Source: Pseudomonadota bacterium (lineage in GTDB: Bacteria > Pseudomonadota > Gammaproteobacteria > Burkholderiales > Burkholderiaceae_C). Taken from it: 45,408 bases of DNA. Within the stretch, counting starts at the first letter, position 1, and each line of letters starts with the position of its first letter. The notes under the pieces were generated by a model. It worked only from the letters and a program-made list of their open reading frames with translations. It was not told the origin of the DNA and did not search any database. Where the stretch lies: assembly GCA_963205115.1 (NCBI GenBank), contig CAUJHV010000069.1, positions 1 to 45,408 on the forward strand, written 5' to 3'. Position numbers and translations under genes: made by a program. Shown one piece after another: positions 9,872 through 17,622 of this stretch.

Positions 9872-11059
9872 ATGACCGTTCGAGCGCCCAGCTGGGCTAC
9901 CGACGTCCGCGGCGCCGCGCGCCTCGCATTCGACGCCACCTCGGCCGTCACGGGCGTGGTGGAGCACATGCACCGCACCATCCAGTTGCGGCCGTTTGCC
10001 GTCGGCGCGTCGCCGCAGGGCCGCACGCGCGGCATCACCGGGCTGGTGTACCGCAGCATCCAGGGCGGGGTGGGCCTGGTGGCCGGCGGCGTGGATGCCG
10101 GGCTGGGCCTGCTGGCCCAGGGCGTGCCGGCATCGACACGGCGCTCGCCGCGGCGCGAGGCCGTGATCTCGGCGCTCAACGGCCTGCATGGCGACTACTT
10201 CGCACGCACGGGCAATCCGCTGGCGATCACGATGAGCCTGCGCCAGGGCGGCCAGACCATCGACCCGCGTGAACTACAGGCGCGCCTGGACGCGGCGGAT
10301 GCGCGTGTGCGCGGCGGGCGGCTGCTGGTGATGGTGCACGGCCTGTGCATGAACGACCTGCAGTGGCATCGCGACGGCCACGATCACGGCGCGGCCCTGG
10401 CCGAGGCGCTGGACGCCGTGCCGCTGTACCTGCACTACAACAGCGGTCTGCACGTGGCCGAGAACGGCCGGCAGCTGTCGGCGCTGCTCGACGATCTGGT
10501 GGCTCACTGGCCGCATCCGGTGAGCGAACTTGTCATCGTCGGCCACAGCATGGGCGGCCTGGTGGCGCGCAGCGCGTGCCATCAGGCGACGACGGCGGGC
10601 GCGGCCTGGTTGTCGTCGCTGCGCTCGCTGGTCTGCCTGGGCACGCCGCACCTGGGCGCGCCGCTGGAGCGTGGGGGCCGCTGGATTGACCGCGCCCTGG
10701 CTGTCAGTCCCTATTCCGCCCCGTTGGCGCGCCTGGGCAAGGCGCGCAGTGCCGGTATCCAGGACCTCGCACGGGGCGCCGTCACCGCCGCCGGGAACCT
10801 CAACGTCCCGCTGCCGCCCGGCGTGCGCTGCTTTGCCGTGGCCGCGACCCTGGGCGATCGCCACGGCGTGCTGGCCCGGCATGTGGTCGGCGACGGGCTG
10901 GTGCCGGTGAACAGCGCGCTGGGTCGCCACCGCGACCCGGCACGCGCGCTGGCCTTCGCGCCGGGCGATCAACGGTTGTTCCGCGGCATGGGCCACCTCG
11001 AGCTGCTCGGCCGGCCCGAAGTCTTCGTGCAGCTGCGCAGCTGGCTCGCGGCGCGCTGA
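9872..11059 (+). CDS. alpha/beta hydrolase, PGAP1-like esterase/lipase
   Basis: Predicted serine hydrolase of 395 residues. The oxyanion region VHGLCMND (155-162) is followed by the nucleophile elbow GHSMGG (224-229, Ser226). A later Asp in VGDGLVPVNS and the His in GMGHLELL complete a triad. The first ~100 residues contain glycine-rich hydrophobic stretches and no clear signal peptide, so the location is uncertain. The fold resembles the GPI-inositol-deacylase/lipase-like group seen in many proteobacteria. The substrate cannot be inferred. It is separated from its neighbours by 168 bases upstream and 92 downstream and looks like a single-gene unit. Confidence 0.8.
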   Translation: MTVRAPSWATDVRGAARLAFDATSAVTGVVEHMHRTIQLRPFAVGASPQGRTRGITGLVYRSIQGGVGLVAGGVDAGLGLLAQGVPASTRRSPRREAVISALNGLHGDYFARTGNPLAITMSLRQGGQTIDPRELQARLDAADARVRGGRLLVMVHGLCMNDLQWHRDGHDHGAALAEALDAVPLYLHYNSGLHVAENGRQLSALLDDLVAHWPHPVSELVIVGHSMGGLVARSACHQATTAGAAWLSSLRSLVCLGTPHLGAPLERGGRWIDRALAVSPYSAPLARLGKARSAGIQDLARGAVTAAGNLNVPLPPGVRCFAVAATLGDRHGVLARHVVGDGLVPVNSALGRHRDPARALAFAPGDQRLFRGMGHLELLGRPEVFVQLRSWLAAR

Positions 11060-11151
11060 GTCGAAAGTCGGCGCGCGTCCGCTCATTGGCGGGCAGCACG
11101 TACACCGCCTCGGGAAAACCCTTCTGGCGCCACTGGCGATATCCTCGGCCG

Positions 11152-11673
11152 ATGTTCTTCAGGCGCAAGACCCCCGAACCCGAGTTCGCCGTGCTGATGG
11201 TCTGCATGGGCAACATCTGCCGCTCGCCCACCGCGGAAGCCGTGCTGCGCCAAAAATTGGCGGCTGTCGGGCTGAATGGCCGCGTGGTCGTGGATTCGGC
11301 CGGCACGCACGCCTTTCACGTGGGCGCGCCGCCGGACGCGCGCGCGCAGCAGCACGCGCGCCTGCGCGGGATCCAGCTGGCCGATTTGCGCGCGCGCCGC
11401 GTCGAGCCGGAGGATTTCGAGTCCTTCGACCTGCTGCTGGCGATGGACGAGGACAACCGGGCGGAACTGCTGGCCCGTGCACCGGCCGGCAGCGAAGACC
11501 GGGTCAAGCTACTGATGGAATTTGCCCGTACGCACCGGGGGGTGGTCGAGGTGCCGGATCCGTACTACGGCTCCGAAGCCGGCTTCGAGCAGGTGCTGGA
11601 TCTCGTCGATGACGCCTGCGGCGGACTGCTGGCGGTGTTGATGCGTACTTTCGCCGCCCAGCCACCGCGTTGA
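11152..11673 (+). CDS. low-molecular-weight protein tyrosine phosphatase
   Basis: LMW-PTP family enzyme, 173 residues. The P-loop C-x5-R-S is at Cys18 to Arg24 (CMGNICRS) and the general acid Asp136 lies in DPYYG near the C terminus. It dephosphorylates phosphotyrosine in the cytoplasm; the physiological partner is unknown. In related beta-proteobacteria this gene often precedes iscR, as it does here, without proven functional linkage. The ATG at 11152 has no Shine-Dalgarno sequence. GATATC (11138-11143) lies eight bases before it and could be the -10 element of a leaderless mRNA. Confidence 0.93.
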   Translation: MFFRRKTPEPEFAVLMVCMGNICRSPTAEAVLRQKLAAVGLNGRVVVDSAGTHAFHVGAPPDARAQQHARLRGIQLADLRARRVEPEDFESFDLLLAMDEDNRAELLARAPAGSEDRVKLLMEFARTHRGVVEVPDPYYGSEAGFEQVLDLVDDACGGLLAVLMRTFAAQPPR

Positions 11674-11743
11674 CCGCAACGCAAAGAGGGTCGCAGCAGG
11701 GAACTTCCCGCCCCGTTCCCGACCAAATCAGTAGGCCTCTGTT

Positions 11744-11768
11744 ATACTTGACTTAAGCACTCGGGTAC
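11744..11768 (+). promoter_or_regulatory. IscR type-1 operator overlapping the isc promoter
   Basis: The 25-base segment matches the enterobacterial IscR type-1 consensus at about 21 positions. It begins ATACTTGACT, has an A/T-rich centre and ends CTCGGGTAC. The -10 hexamer TATACT (11743-11748) lies inside its left edge, with a weak -35 (CCGACC, 11719-11724) 18 bases upstream. Binding of cluster-loaded IscR here would block polymerase, giving negative feedback on the operon when iron-sulfur clusters are abundant. Confidence 0.75.
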
Positions 11769-11828
11769 GTCTGGGTGCGGGCCGTGCGACCCACGCCACA
11801 CGCGGGGGTTATTGTGCGTCTCGAGTGT

Positions 11829-11856
11829 GAGCGGGCGTTACCAACCACACCCGCTC
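11829..11856 (+). other. hairpin in the iscR leader
   Basis: GAGCGGG (11829-11835) pairs with CCCGCTC (11850-11856) across a 14-base loop, about 40 bases before the iscR ATG. The leader is about 140 bases long. No T-run follows, so the role is unknown. Confidence 0.35.
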
Positions 11857-11895
11857 GCCAACTCTGGCTCTGCCGCCATTCGACAGGAGATACCC

Positions 11896-12429
11896 ATGAG
11901 ACTGACCACCAAAGGCCGCTTCGCCGTGACGGCGATGATCGATCTGGCCCTTCGTTCGCAAAACGGACCTGTCGCCCTGGCTGCCATCAGCCAACGCCAG
12001 CAGATCTCGCTGTCTTATCTGGAACAGCTGTTCGGCAAATTGCGCCGTGCCGACCTTGTGGCCAGCACGCGCGGACCGGGCGGCGGCTACACCCTGGGTC
12101 GCGATTCGGGCTCCATTTCGGTGGCCGACATCATCGTGGCCGTCGACGAGCCCATTGATGCCACCGGCTGCGGCGGCAAGGGCGATTGCATGGGCGAGGA
12201 CAGCGGCAAGTGCATGACGCACGACCTGTGGTCCAGCCTGAACGACAAGATGATCGAGTTTCTCGACTCGATCTCGCTGAAGAAGCTGGCCGACGACCAG
12301 GTGGCCAAGGGCATTTCCATCGAGGAATCGCCGGTCAAGCGCGCGATATCGAGCGTGCCGGTCGTCAAGCCGATCAAGGTCACGGCGCCGAACTCGGTCT
12401 TCGCGCTCGGCACGGCGATGGCCAAATAA
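11896..12429 (+). CDS. iscR: Fe-S cluster-sensing Rrf2 regulator IscR
   Basis: Rrf2-family repressor/activator of 177 residues. The N-terminal winged helix-turn-helix begins MRLTTKGRFAV and includes the recognition region SLSYLEQLFGKLRRADLV and the wing STRGPGGGY. Cluster ligands are Cys92, Cys98, Cys106 and His109. The third Cys and the His are shifted by two residues relative to E. coli (104 and 107), because the loop between the second and third Cys is two residues longer. The ATG at 11896 is preceded by AGGAG. It heads the isc operon and probably represses it through the operator at 11744-11768. The C-terminal tail after residue 130 is longer than in E. coli. Confidence 0.97.
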   Translation: MRLTTKGRFAVTAMIDLALRSQNGPVALAAISQRQQISLSYLEQLFGKLRRADLVASTRGPGGGYTLGRDSGSISVADIIVAVDEPIDATGCGGKGDCMGEDSGKCMTHDLWSSLNDKMIEFLDSISLKKLADDQVAKGISIEESPVKRAISSVPVVKPIKVTAPNSVFALGTAMAK

Positions 12430-12488
12430 TTTCTCCGTCTGTGCCGGCGCCGCAGCCGCCGGCGTTCATCCACGACCTGCTTTCGATC

Positions 12489-13703
12489 ATGACTCCCCAT
12501 TTCCCCATCTACATGGACTACGGGGCCACCACGCCGGTGGACCCCCGCGTCGTCGACGCGATGATCCCGTGGTTGCGCGAGCACTTCGGCAACCCCGCTT
12601 CGCGCAGCCATGCCTGGGGATGGGAAGCGGAAGAGGCCGTGGAAAAGGCGCGCCAGCAGGTTGCCGACCTGATCGGCGCCGACCCGCGCGAGATCGTCTG
12701 GACCTCCGGCGCCACCGAGAGCAACAACCTGGCGATCAAGGGCGCGGCGCACTTCTACGCCTCGCGCGGCAAGCACCTGATCACGGTGAAGACCGAGCAC
12801 AAGGCCGTGCTGGACACGATGCGCGAGCTGGAGCGCCAGGGCTTCGAGGTGACCTACCTCGACGTGCAGGAAGACGGACTGCTGGATCTGGACCGCCTGC
12901 GCGACGCCATGCGCAAGGACACCATCCTGGTCTCGGTGATGTTCGTCAACAACGAGATCGGCGTGATCCAGGACGTCGCGGCCATCGGTGCGATGTGCCG
13001 CGAGCGCGGCATCGTCTTCCACGTCGATGCCGCCCAGGCCACGGGCAAGGTTGCGATCGACATGCGCACGCTGCCGGTCGACCTGATGAGCCTGGCCTCG
13101 CACAAGAGCTACGGCCCCAAGGGCATCGGCGCGCTGTACGTGCGGCGCAAGCCGCGCGTGCGCCTGGAAGCACAGATGCACGGCGGCGGCCACGAGCGCG
13201 GCATGCGCAGCGGCACGCTGCCCACGCACCAGTGTGTCGGCATGGGCGAGGCCTTCCGCCTGGCGCAGGCCGAGATGGGCACCGAGACCGAGCGCGTGCG
13301 CATGCTGCAGCAGCGGCTGCTGGCCGGCATCGGGCAGATCGAACAGGTTTTCATCAACGGCGATCTCGAACGGCGCGTGCCGCACAACGTCAATGCGTCC
13401 TTCAATTTTGTCGAGGGCGAGTCGCTGATCATGGGCATCAAGGGCCTGGCGGTGTCGTCGGGCTCGGCCTGCACGTCCGCCAGCCTGGAGCCCAGCTACG
13501 TGCTGCGCGCCCTGGGCCGCAGCGACGAGCTGGCGCACTCCAGCCTGCGCATCACCATCGGCCGTTTCACGACCGTGGAAGATATCGACTACGCCGTGAA
13601 TACCTTGCAGGACCGTGTCGCCAAGCTGCGTGAGCTCTCGCCCTTGTGGGAGATGTATCGCGACGGTGTCGACCTGTCCACCATCCAGTGGTCCGCGCAC
13701 TGA
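12489..13703 (+). CDS. iscS: cysteine desulfurase IscS
   Basis: PLP-dependent enzyme that takes sulfur from cysteine as a persulfide and passes it to IscU, and also serves tRNA thiolation. It has 404 residues, the same length as in E. coli. The PLP lysine is Lys206 (SHKSYGPKG) and the persulfide-carrying cysteine is Cys328 (SSGSACTSASLEPS), both at the E. coli positions. The N terminus PIYMDYGATTPVDPRV is typical. The reading frame is open further upstream, but the ATG at 12489 gives the family length. It lies 59 bases after iscR and 33 before iscU. Confidence 0.98.
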   Translation: MTPHFPIYMDYGATTPVDPRVVDAMIPWLREHFGNPASRSHAWGWEAEEAVEKARQQVADLIGADPREIVWTSGATESNNLAIKGAAHFYASRGKHLITVKTEHKAVLDTMRELERQGFEVTYLDVQEDGLLDLDRLRDAMRKDTILVSVMFVNNEIGVIQDVAAIGAMCRERGIVFHVDAAQATGKVAIDMRTLPVDLMSLASHKSYGPKGIGALYVRRKPRVRLEAQMHGGGHERGMRSGTLPTHQCVGMGEAFRLAQAEMGTETERVRMLQQRLLAGIGQIEQVFINGDLERRVPHNVNASFNFVEGESLIMGIKGLAVSSGSACTSASLEPSYVLRALGRSDELAHSSLRITIGRFTTVEDIDYAVNTLQDRVAKLRELSPLWEMYRDGVDLSTIQWSAH

Positions 13704-13736
13704 CGCGGCCTCGAACGACTACCAGGAGAACGCACC

Positions 13737-14153
13737 ATGGCCTACAGCGACAAGGTCATCGACCATTACGAAAACCCGCGCAACGTGGGTGCCTTCGACA
13801 AGGGTGACGATTCGGTCGGCACCGGAATGGTCGGCGCGCCGGCATGCGGCGACGTCATGAAGCTGCAGATCAAGGTCAACCCGGCCACGGGCCTGATCGA
13901 GGACGCACGCTTCAAGACCTATGGCTGCGGTTCCGCCATCGCGTCCAGTTCGCTCGTGACCGAGTGGGTCAAGGGCAAGTCGCTGGACCAGGCCTTGACG
14001 ATCAAGAACACCCACATCGCCGAAGAACTGGCGCTGCCCCCGGTGAAGATCCACTGCTCGATCCTGGCCGAGGACGCCATCAAGGCCGCCGTGGACGACT
14101 ACAAGGCCAAGCACGGCGCCACGCAGCCGGGCGCCGAGGAAAGGGCCGTCTGA
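13737..14153 (+). CDS. iscU: iron-sulfur cluster scaffold IscU
   Basis: Scaffold on which [2Fe-2S] clusters are built before transfer. It has 138 residues, about ten more than E. coli IscU because of a C-terminal tail (KHGATQPGAEERAV). The ligands Cys37, Cys64 and Cys107 and the modulating Asp39 are present. The chaperone recognition motif LPPVK is at 99-103, which HscA binds. The start has a good site (CAGGAGA) nine bases upstream. iscA follows by two bases, so translation is probably coupled. Confidence 0.98.
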   Translation: MAYSDKVIDHYENPRNVGAFDKGDDSVGTGMVGAPACGDVMKLQIKVNPATGLIEDARFKTYGCGSAIASSSLVTEWVKGKSLDQALTIKNTHIAEELALPPVKIHCSILAEDAIKAAVDDYKAKHGATQPGAEERAV

Positions 14154-14155
14154 AC

Positions 14156-14479
14156 ATGGCCGTCACTCTGACCGAAGCGGCAGCCCGCCACGTCTCGCGG
14201 TATCTCTCGCGACGCGGCAAGGGTGTGGGCGTGCGGCTGGGCGTGAAGACCACCGGTTGCTCCGGACTGGCCTACAAGCTCGAATATGCGGACGACATCG
14301 CGCCCGAGGATGTGGTCTTCGAAGGCCACGGCGTCAAGGTGCTGATCGATCCCAAGAGCCTGCCGTATATCGACGGCACCGAACTGGACTTCGTGCGCGA
14401 AGGCCTGAACGAAGGCTTCAAGTTCCACAACCCGCGCGAGAAAGACCGTTGCGGCTGCGGTGAGTCCTTCCGGGTCTAG
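14156..14479 (+). CDS. iscA: A-type iron-sulfur carrier IscA
   Basis: A-type carrier protein of 107 residues that binds Fe or Fe-S clusters and delivers them to apo-proteins. The three conserved cysteines Cys35 (TTGCSG), Cys99 and Cys101 (CGCGESF) are at the E. coli positions. The ATG is two bases after the iscU stop. A 95-base gap follows before hscB. Confidence 0.97.
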   Translation: MAVTLTEAAARHVSRYLSRRGKGVGVRLGVKTTGCSGLAYKLEYADDIAPEDVVFEGHGVKVLIDPKSLPYIDGTELDFVREGLNEGFKFHNPREKDRCGCGESFRV

Positions 14480-14538
14480 CCGCCCGTGCATCCGACCGAC
14501 ACTTGCGCCGGCGCATGCGGGGCTTGGCTTGGCGCGCG

Positions 14539-14578
14539 GATACTGCCGTTCATGCCACGCCGAATTGCACGCCCGTGA
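14539..14578 (+). promoter_or_regulatory. possible internal promoter and 8-codon upstream ORF before hscB
   Basis: GATACT (14539-14544) could be a -10 element. Seven bases later an ATG (14552) opens an eight-codon frame encoding MPRRIARP. Its stop, TGA at 14576-14578, overlaps the GTG start of hscB (14575) as GTGA. hscB has no visible Shine-Dalgarno sequence, so termination-reinitiation from this mini-ORF could drive its translation. This is inference from layout only. Confidence 0.3.
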
Positions 14579-15093
14579 AACTCGACGACGACGACTTCAC
14601 CCTGTTCGGGCTGCCGCCGCGCTTTGCGCTGGACCGCCGCGAGCTCGATGCCCGCTGGCGCGCCTTGCAGGCCGAGGTGCATCCGGACCGCTTTGCCGCG
14701 CAGGGTGCAGCCGCGCAGCGCGTGGCCATGCAATGGGCCGTGCGCGTGAACGAGGCCTACCGGCGCCTGAAAGAGCCCTTGGCGCGTGCCGCCCACCTGT
14801 GCGAACTGCGCGGCGTGCCGGTGCAGGCCGAGAACAACACGGCCATGCCGGCAGCCTTCCTGATGCAGCAGATGGAGTGGCGCGAGGCGCTGGACGAGGC
14901 GGCCGATGCCGCCGCGGCACAATCGCTGGATGACACGGTGGCGGCGCAGGAGCGCGCGCTGTTCGCCCGTGTCGAAGAGTCCCTGGATCGCCAGGACGAT
15001 GCCACCGCTGCCGCGCAGCATGTGCGCGCCCTGATGTTCGTCGATCGCTTTCGCCAGGCCATCGATCAGCGGCTCGAATCCCTGGGCGCCTGA
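14575..15093 (+). CDS. hscB: J-domain co-chaperone HscB
   Basis: Co-chaperone of 172 residues that brings loaded IscU to HscA and stimulates its ATPase. The J domain occupies the first ~75 residues with HPD at 36-38. The C-terminal three-helix domain that binds IscU follows. Unlike some relatives it has no N-terminal zinc-binding cysteines. I chose the GTG at 14575 because it gives the family length and starts one residue before KLDDDDFTLFGLP. In-frame upstream starts (ATG 14515, TTG 14503) would add an unrelated tail. The next gene begins 27 bases downstream. Confidence 0.92.
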   Translation: MKLDDDDFTLFGLPPRFALDRRELDARWRALQAEVHPDRFAAQGAAAQRVAMQWAVRVNEAYRRLKEPLARAAHLCELRGVPVQAENNTAMPAAFLMQQMEWREALDEAADAAAAQSLDDTVAAQERALFARVEESLDRQDDATAAAQHVRALMFVDRFRQAIDQRLESLGA

Positions 15094-15120
15094 GCCCTTC
15101 CTTATCGGTCCCGCGAGCGC

Positions 15121-16977
15121 ATGGCACTGCTGCAGATTTCCGAACCGGGCGCATCGCCCGATCCGCACCAGCGGCGCATCGCCGTGGGCATCGACCTGGG
15201 CACCACGCACTCGCTGGTGGCGGCGGTGCGCCATGGCGTGGCCGAGTGCCTGCCCGATGCGCAAGGCCGCGCGATCCTGCCGTCCGTCGTGCGCTACCTG
15301 CCGGACAACGGCCGCCAGATCGGCCATGCGGCACGCGACGCGCAGTCCGAAGACGCCGAGAACACCATCGTCTCGGTCAAGCGCTTCATGGGTCGCCGTC
15401 TGGCGGATATCGCCGGCCACGAGAAGCTGCCGTACCACTTCGTCGACCAGCCCGGCATGGTGGCGCTGCAGACGCGCCAGGGCCTGAAGACGCCGGTGGA
15501 GGTGTCGGCCGAGATCCTGGCCACGCTGCGCTTCCGCGCCGAGGACACCTTCGACGACGAACTGCACGGCGTGGTCATCACCGTGCCCGCGTATTTCGAC
15601 GACGCGCAGCGCCAGGCCACCAAAGACGCCGCACAGCTGGCCGGCTTGAACGTGCTGCGCCTGATCAACGAGCCCACCGCCGCCGCCGTGGCCTATGGCC
15701 TGGAAAACGGCAGCGAAGGCCTTTATGCCATCTACGACCTGGGCGGCGGCACCTTCGACATCTCGCTGCTGCGCCTGACGCGTGGCGTCTTCGAGGTCGT
15801 GGCCACGGGCGGTGATGCCGCGCTGGGCGGCGACGACTTCGACGCGGCCATCGCCGCCTGGCTGCTGCACGAGAGCGGTGTGCAGGCTGTCAGCGCGCAG
15901 GACCGGCGCGCCGTGCTGGTGGCCGCGCGGGCCGCCAAGGAAGCGCTCAGCGACGCGCCCGAGACGGTGGTGCGCGCCCACATCGGCCAGCAGGATCTCG
16001 TGCGCAACCTCTCGCGCACGCAGTTCGAGGCGCTCACGCAGCCGCTGCTGGCGCGCACCTTGTCCGCGGTGCGCAAGGTGCTGCGTGATGCGCGTGTGGC
16101 GCGCGGCGACGTGCAGGGTGTCGTGCTCGTGGGCGGCTCCACGCGCATGCCGGCCGTGCGCGCGGCAGTGGGCGAGTTCTTCGGCACGCCGCCGCTGACC
16201 GACGTGAACCCGGACGAAGTCGTGGCCATTGGCGCGGCCATCCAGGCCAACGCGCTGGCCGGCAACAGCAAGGACGGCGAACTGCTGCTGCTGGACGTCA
16301 TCCCGCTGTCGCTGGGCCTCGAAACCATGGGCGGCCTGGTCGAGCGCATCATCGAGCGCAACACCACCATCCCCGTGGCCAAGGCCCAGGACTTCACCAC
16401 CTTCAAGGATGGCCAGACCGCGATGGCCATCCACGTCGTGCAAGGCGAACGCGACCTGGTGTCCGATTGCCGCAGCCTGGCGCGCTTCGAATTGCGCGGC
16501 ATCCCGCCCATGGCCGCGGGCGCCGCTCGCATCCGCGTGACCTTCCAGGTCGACGCCGATGGCCTGCTGAGCGTCTCTGCGCGCGAGCAGCTCTGCGGCG
16601 TGGAGGCCGCGGTGACCGTCAAGCCCAGCTACGGTCTGGCCGACGACCAGATCGCCCAGATGCTGCAGGAAAGTTTTGCGTATGCCGATGCCGACATGGG
16701 CGAGCGCGTGCTGCGCCAGTCGCGCGTCGAGGCCGACCGCATGGTGCTGGCCACCGAAGCGGCGCTGAAGGCCGACGGCGAACTGCTCGAGGTCGACGAA
16801 CGCGAGACCATCGATGCGCTGATCGCCCGCACCCGCCAGATCGCCCAGGAGGCCGATCACAAGGCCATCGACGTGGCCGTGGAAGCCCTGGCCAAAGGCA
16901 CCGAAGGTTTTGCCGCTGCGCGCATGAACCGCGGCATCCGCGCCGCGTTGGCCGGCCGCAAGGTCGACGAGGTCTGA
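15121..16977 (+). CDS. hscA: Hsp70-type chaperone HscA
   Basis: Specialised Hsp70 of the ISC system, 618 residues (E. coli 616). The ATPase domain begins with GIDLGTTHSLVA (from residue 23) and includes INEPTAAAVAYG and YDLGGGTFDISLL. The substrate-binding domain follows from about residue 390 and recognises the LPPVK motif of IscU. ATP hydrolysis, stimulated by HscB, releases the nascent cluster to acceptors. It sits between hscB and fdx, the standard order. Confidence 0.98.
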   Translation: MALLQISEPGASPDPHQRRIAVGIDLGTTHSLVAAVRHGVAECLPDAQGRAILPSVVRYLPDNGRQIGHAARDAQSEDAENTIVSVKRFMGRRLADIAGHEKLPYHFVDQPGMVALQTRQGLKTPVEVSAEILATLRFRAEDTFDDELHGVVITVPAYFDDAQRQATKDAAQLAGLNVLRLINEPTAAAVAYGLENGSEGLYAIYDLGGGTFDISLLRLTRGVFEVVATGGDAALGGDDFDAAIAAWLLHESGVQAVSAQDRRAVLVAARAAKEALSDAPETVVRAHIGQQDLVRNLSRTQFEALTQPLLARTLSAVRKVLRDARVARGDVQGVVLVGGSTRMPAVRAAVGEFFGTPPLTDVNPDEVVAIGAAIQANALAGNSKDGELLLLDVIPLSLGLETMGGLVERIIERNTTIPVAKAQDFTTFKDGQTAMAIHVVQGERDLVSDCRSLARFELRGIPPMAAGAARIRVTFQVDADGLLSVSAREQLCGVEAAVTVKPSYGLADDQIAQMLQESFAYADADMGERVLRQSRVEADRMVLATEAALKADGELLEVDERETIDALIARTRQIAQEADHKAIDVAVEALAKGTEGFAAARMNRGIRAALAGRKVDEV

Positions 16978-17023
16978 GAAGGCGTAACCGCCCGTCGCCG
17001 CCCACCCGTCACGAGGAACGTCC

Positions 17024-17365
17024 TTGCCCGTCATCCGCATCCTGCCCCACGCCGACTACTGCCCGCAGGGCGACACCATCGAGGCCGCGCGCGGCACGTC
17101 GATCTGCGAAGCGTTGATCGAAAACGGCATCCCGATCGAACACGCCTGCGAGATGAGTTGTGCCTGCACGACCTGCCACGTGATCGTCAAGGAGGGCTTC
17201 GGCTCGCTGGGCGAGATGGACGAGTCTGAGGAAGACCTGCTGGACCGCGCCTGGGGCCTGACGCCGACCTCGCGCCTGTCCTGCCAGGCCATCGTGTCGG
17301 ACCAGGACGTGACGATCGAGATCCCGAAATACTCGATCAACCATGCGCGGGAGAAGCACGGCTGA
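17024..17365 (+). CDS. fdx: ISC-system [2Fe-2S] ferredoxin
   Basis: Adrenodoxin-type ferredoxin of 113 residues that supplies electrons for cluster assembly. The [2Fe-2S] ligands are Cys42, Cys48, Cys51 and Cys87. The start codon is the unusual TTG at 17024, supported by GAGGAA at 17013-17018 and by the family N terminus PVIRILPHADYCPQG. It is the last gene of the operon. No iscX-like frame follows in the 257-base gap, although iscX often ends this operon in other bacteria. Confidence 0.96.
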   Translation: MPVIRILPHADYCPQGDTIEAARGTSICEALIENGIPIEHACEMSCACTTCHVIVKEGFGSLGEMDESEEDLLDRAWGLTPTSRLSCQAIVSDQDVTIEIPKYSINHAREKHG

Positions 17366-17407
17366 ATGGCCTTGCCAGGCTCACGGAACTCGGCACTCGG
17401 CACACAG

Positions 17408-17440
17408 AAAAAAGCCCCGGCACCGTGAGGCACCGGGGCT
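17408..17440 (-). terminator. intrinsic terminator on the minus strand
   Basis: Stem CCGGGGCT complement: AGCCCCGG (17413-17420) pairs with CCGGGGCT (17433-17440). On the minus strand it is followed by six T (A-run 17408-17413 on the plus strand). On the plus strand the stem is followed by GAAGAAGC, so it would terminate the isc transcript only weakly. Confidence 0.65.
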
Positions 17441-17600
17441 GAAGAAGCAGACCCGAGGGATCCACTGAGGAGACAGACCGACACCCGCGAAGGTGTCGAG
17501 CTGTCAGCTTGCAAGCGGCGTGCCACACCGAGCTGGTGCGCCAGGCCTCTTCGGCCGGTGCCGTGCCGGCGGGACGGGGTCTCTTCCAGGCAGCTCGCCC
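17408..17600 (-). ncRNA. candidate small RNA antisense to the fdx-tsaD gap
   Basis: Read on the minus strand, this gap contains several hairpins and ends in a textbook intrinsic terminator. Hairpins are GCCGG/CCGGC (17554-17558 and 17666-like partner at 17566-17570), the palindrome GCTTGCAAGC (17507-17516) and CGACACC/GGTGTCG (17479-17485 with 17492-17498). No open frame of family character is seen. A minus-strand promoter is not obvious, so the 5' end given is a guess. It could be a genuine small RNA, or the terminator may simply stop antisense transcription coming from tsaD. Confidence 0.3.
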
Positions 17601-17609
17601 CACGATGGC

Positions 17610-17615
17610 TAGACT
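17610..17615 (+). promoter_or_regulatory. possible -10 of a leaderless tsaD transcript
   Basis: TAGACT ends seven bases before the tsaD ATG, and no ribosome binding site is visible. This spacing would put the transcription start at or next to the ATG. Confidence 0.4.
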
Positions 17616-17622
17616 CTGAACC

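Noticed and set aside
14476..17040. 854-codon antisense frame across hscB and hscA
   Set aside because: Same codon-bias artefact; the sense genes are fully accounted for.
17413..17440. Plus-strand intrinsic terminator of the isc operon
   Set aside because: The stem is followed by GAAGAAGC on this strand; the T-run exists only on the minus strand.
17366..17622. iscX or another small plus-strand gene after fdx
   Set aside because: The only plus-strand start just after fdx stops after about 20 codons and has no IscX features.
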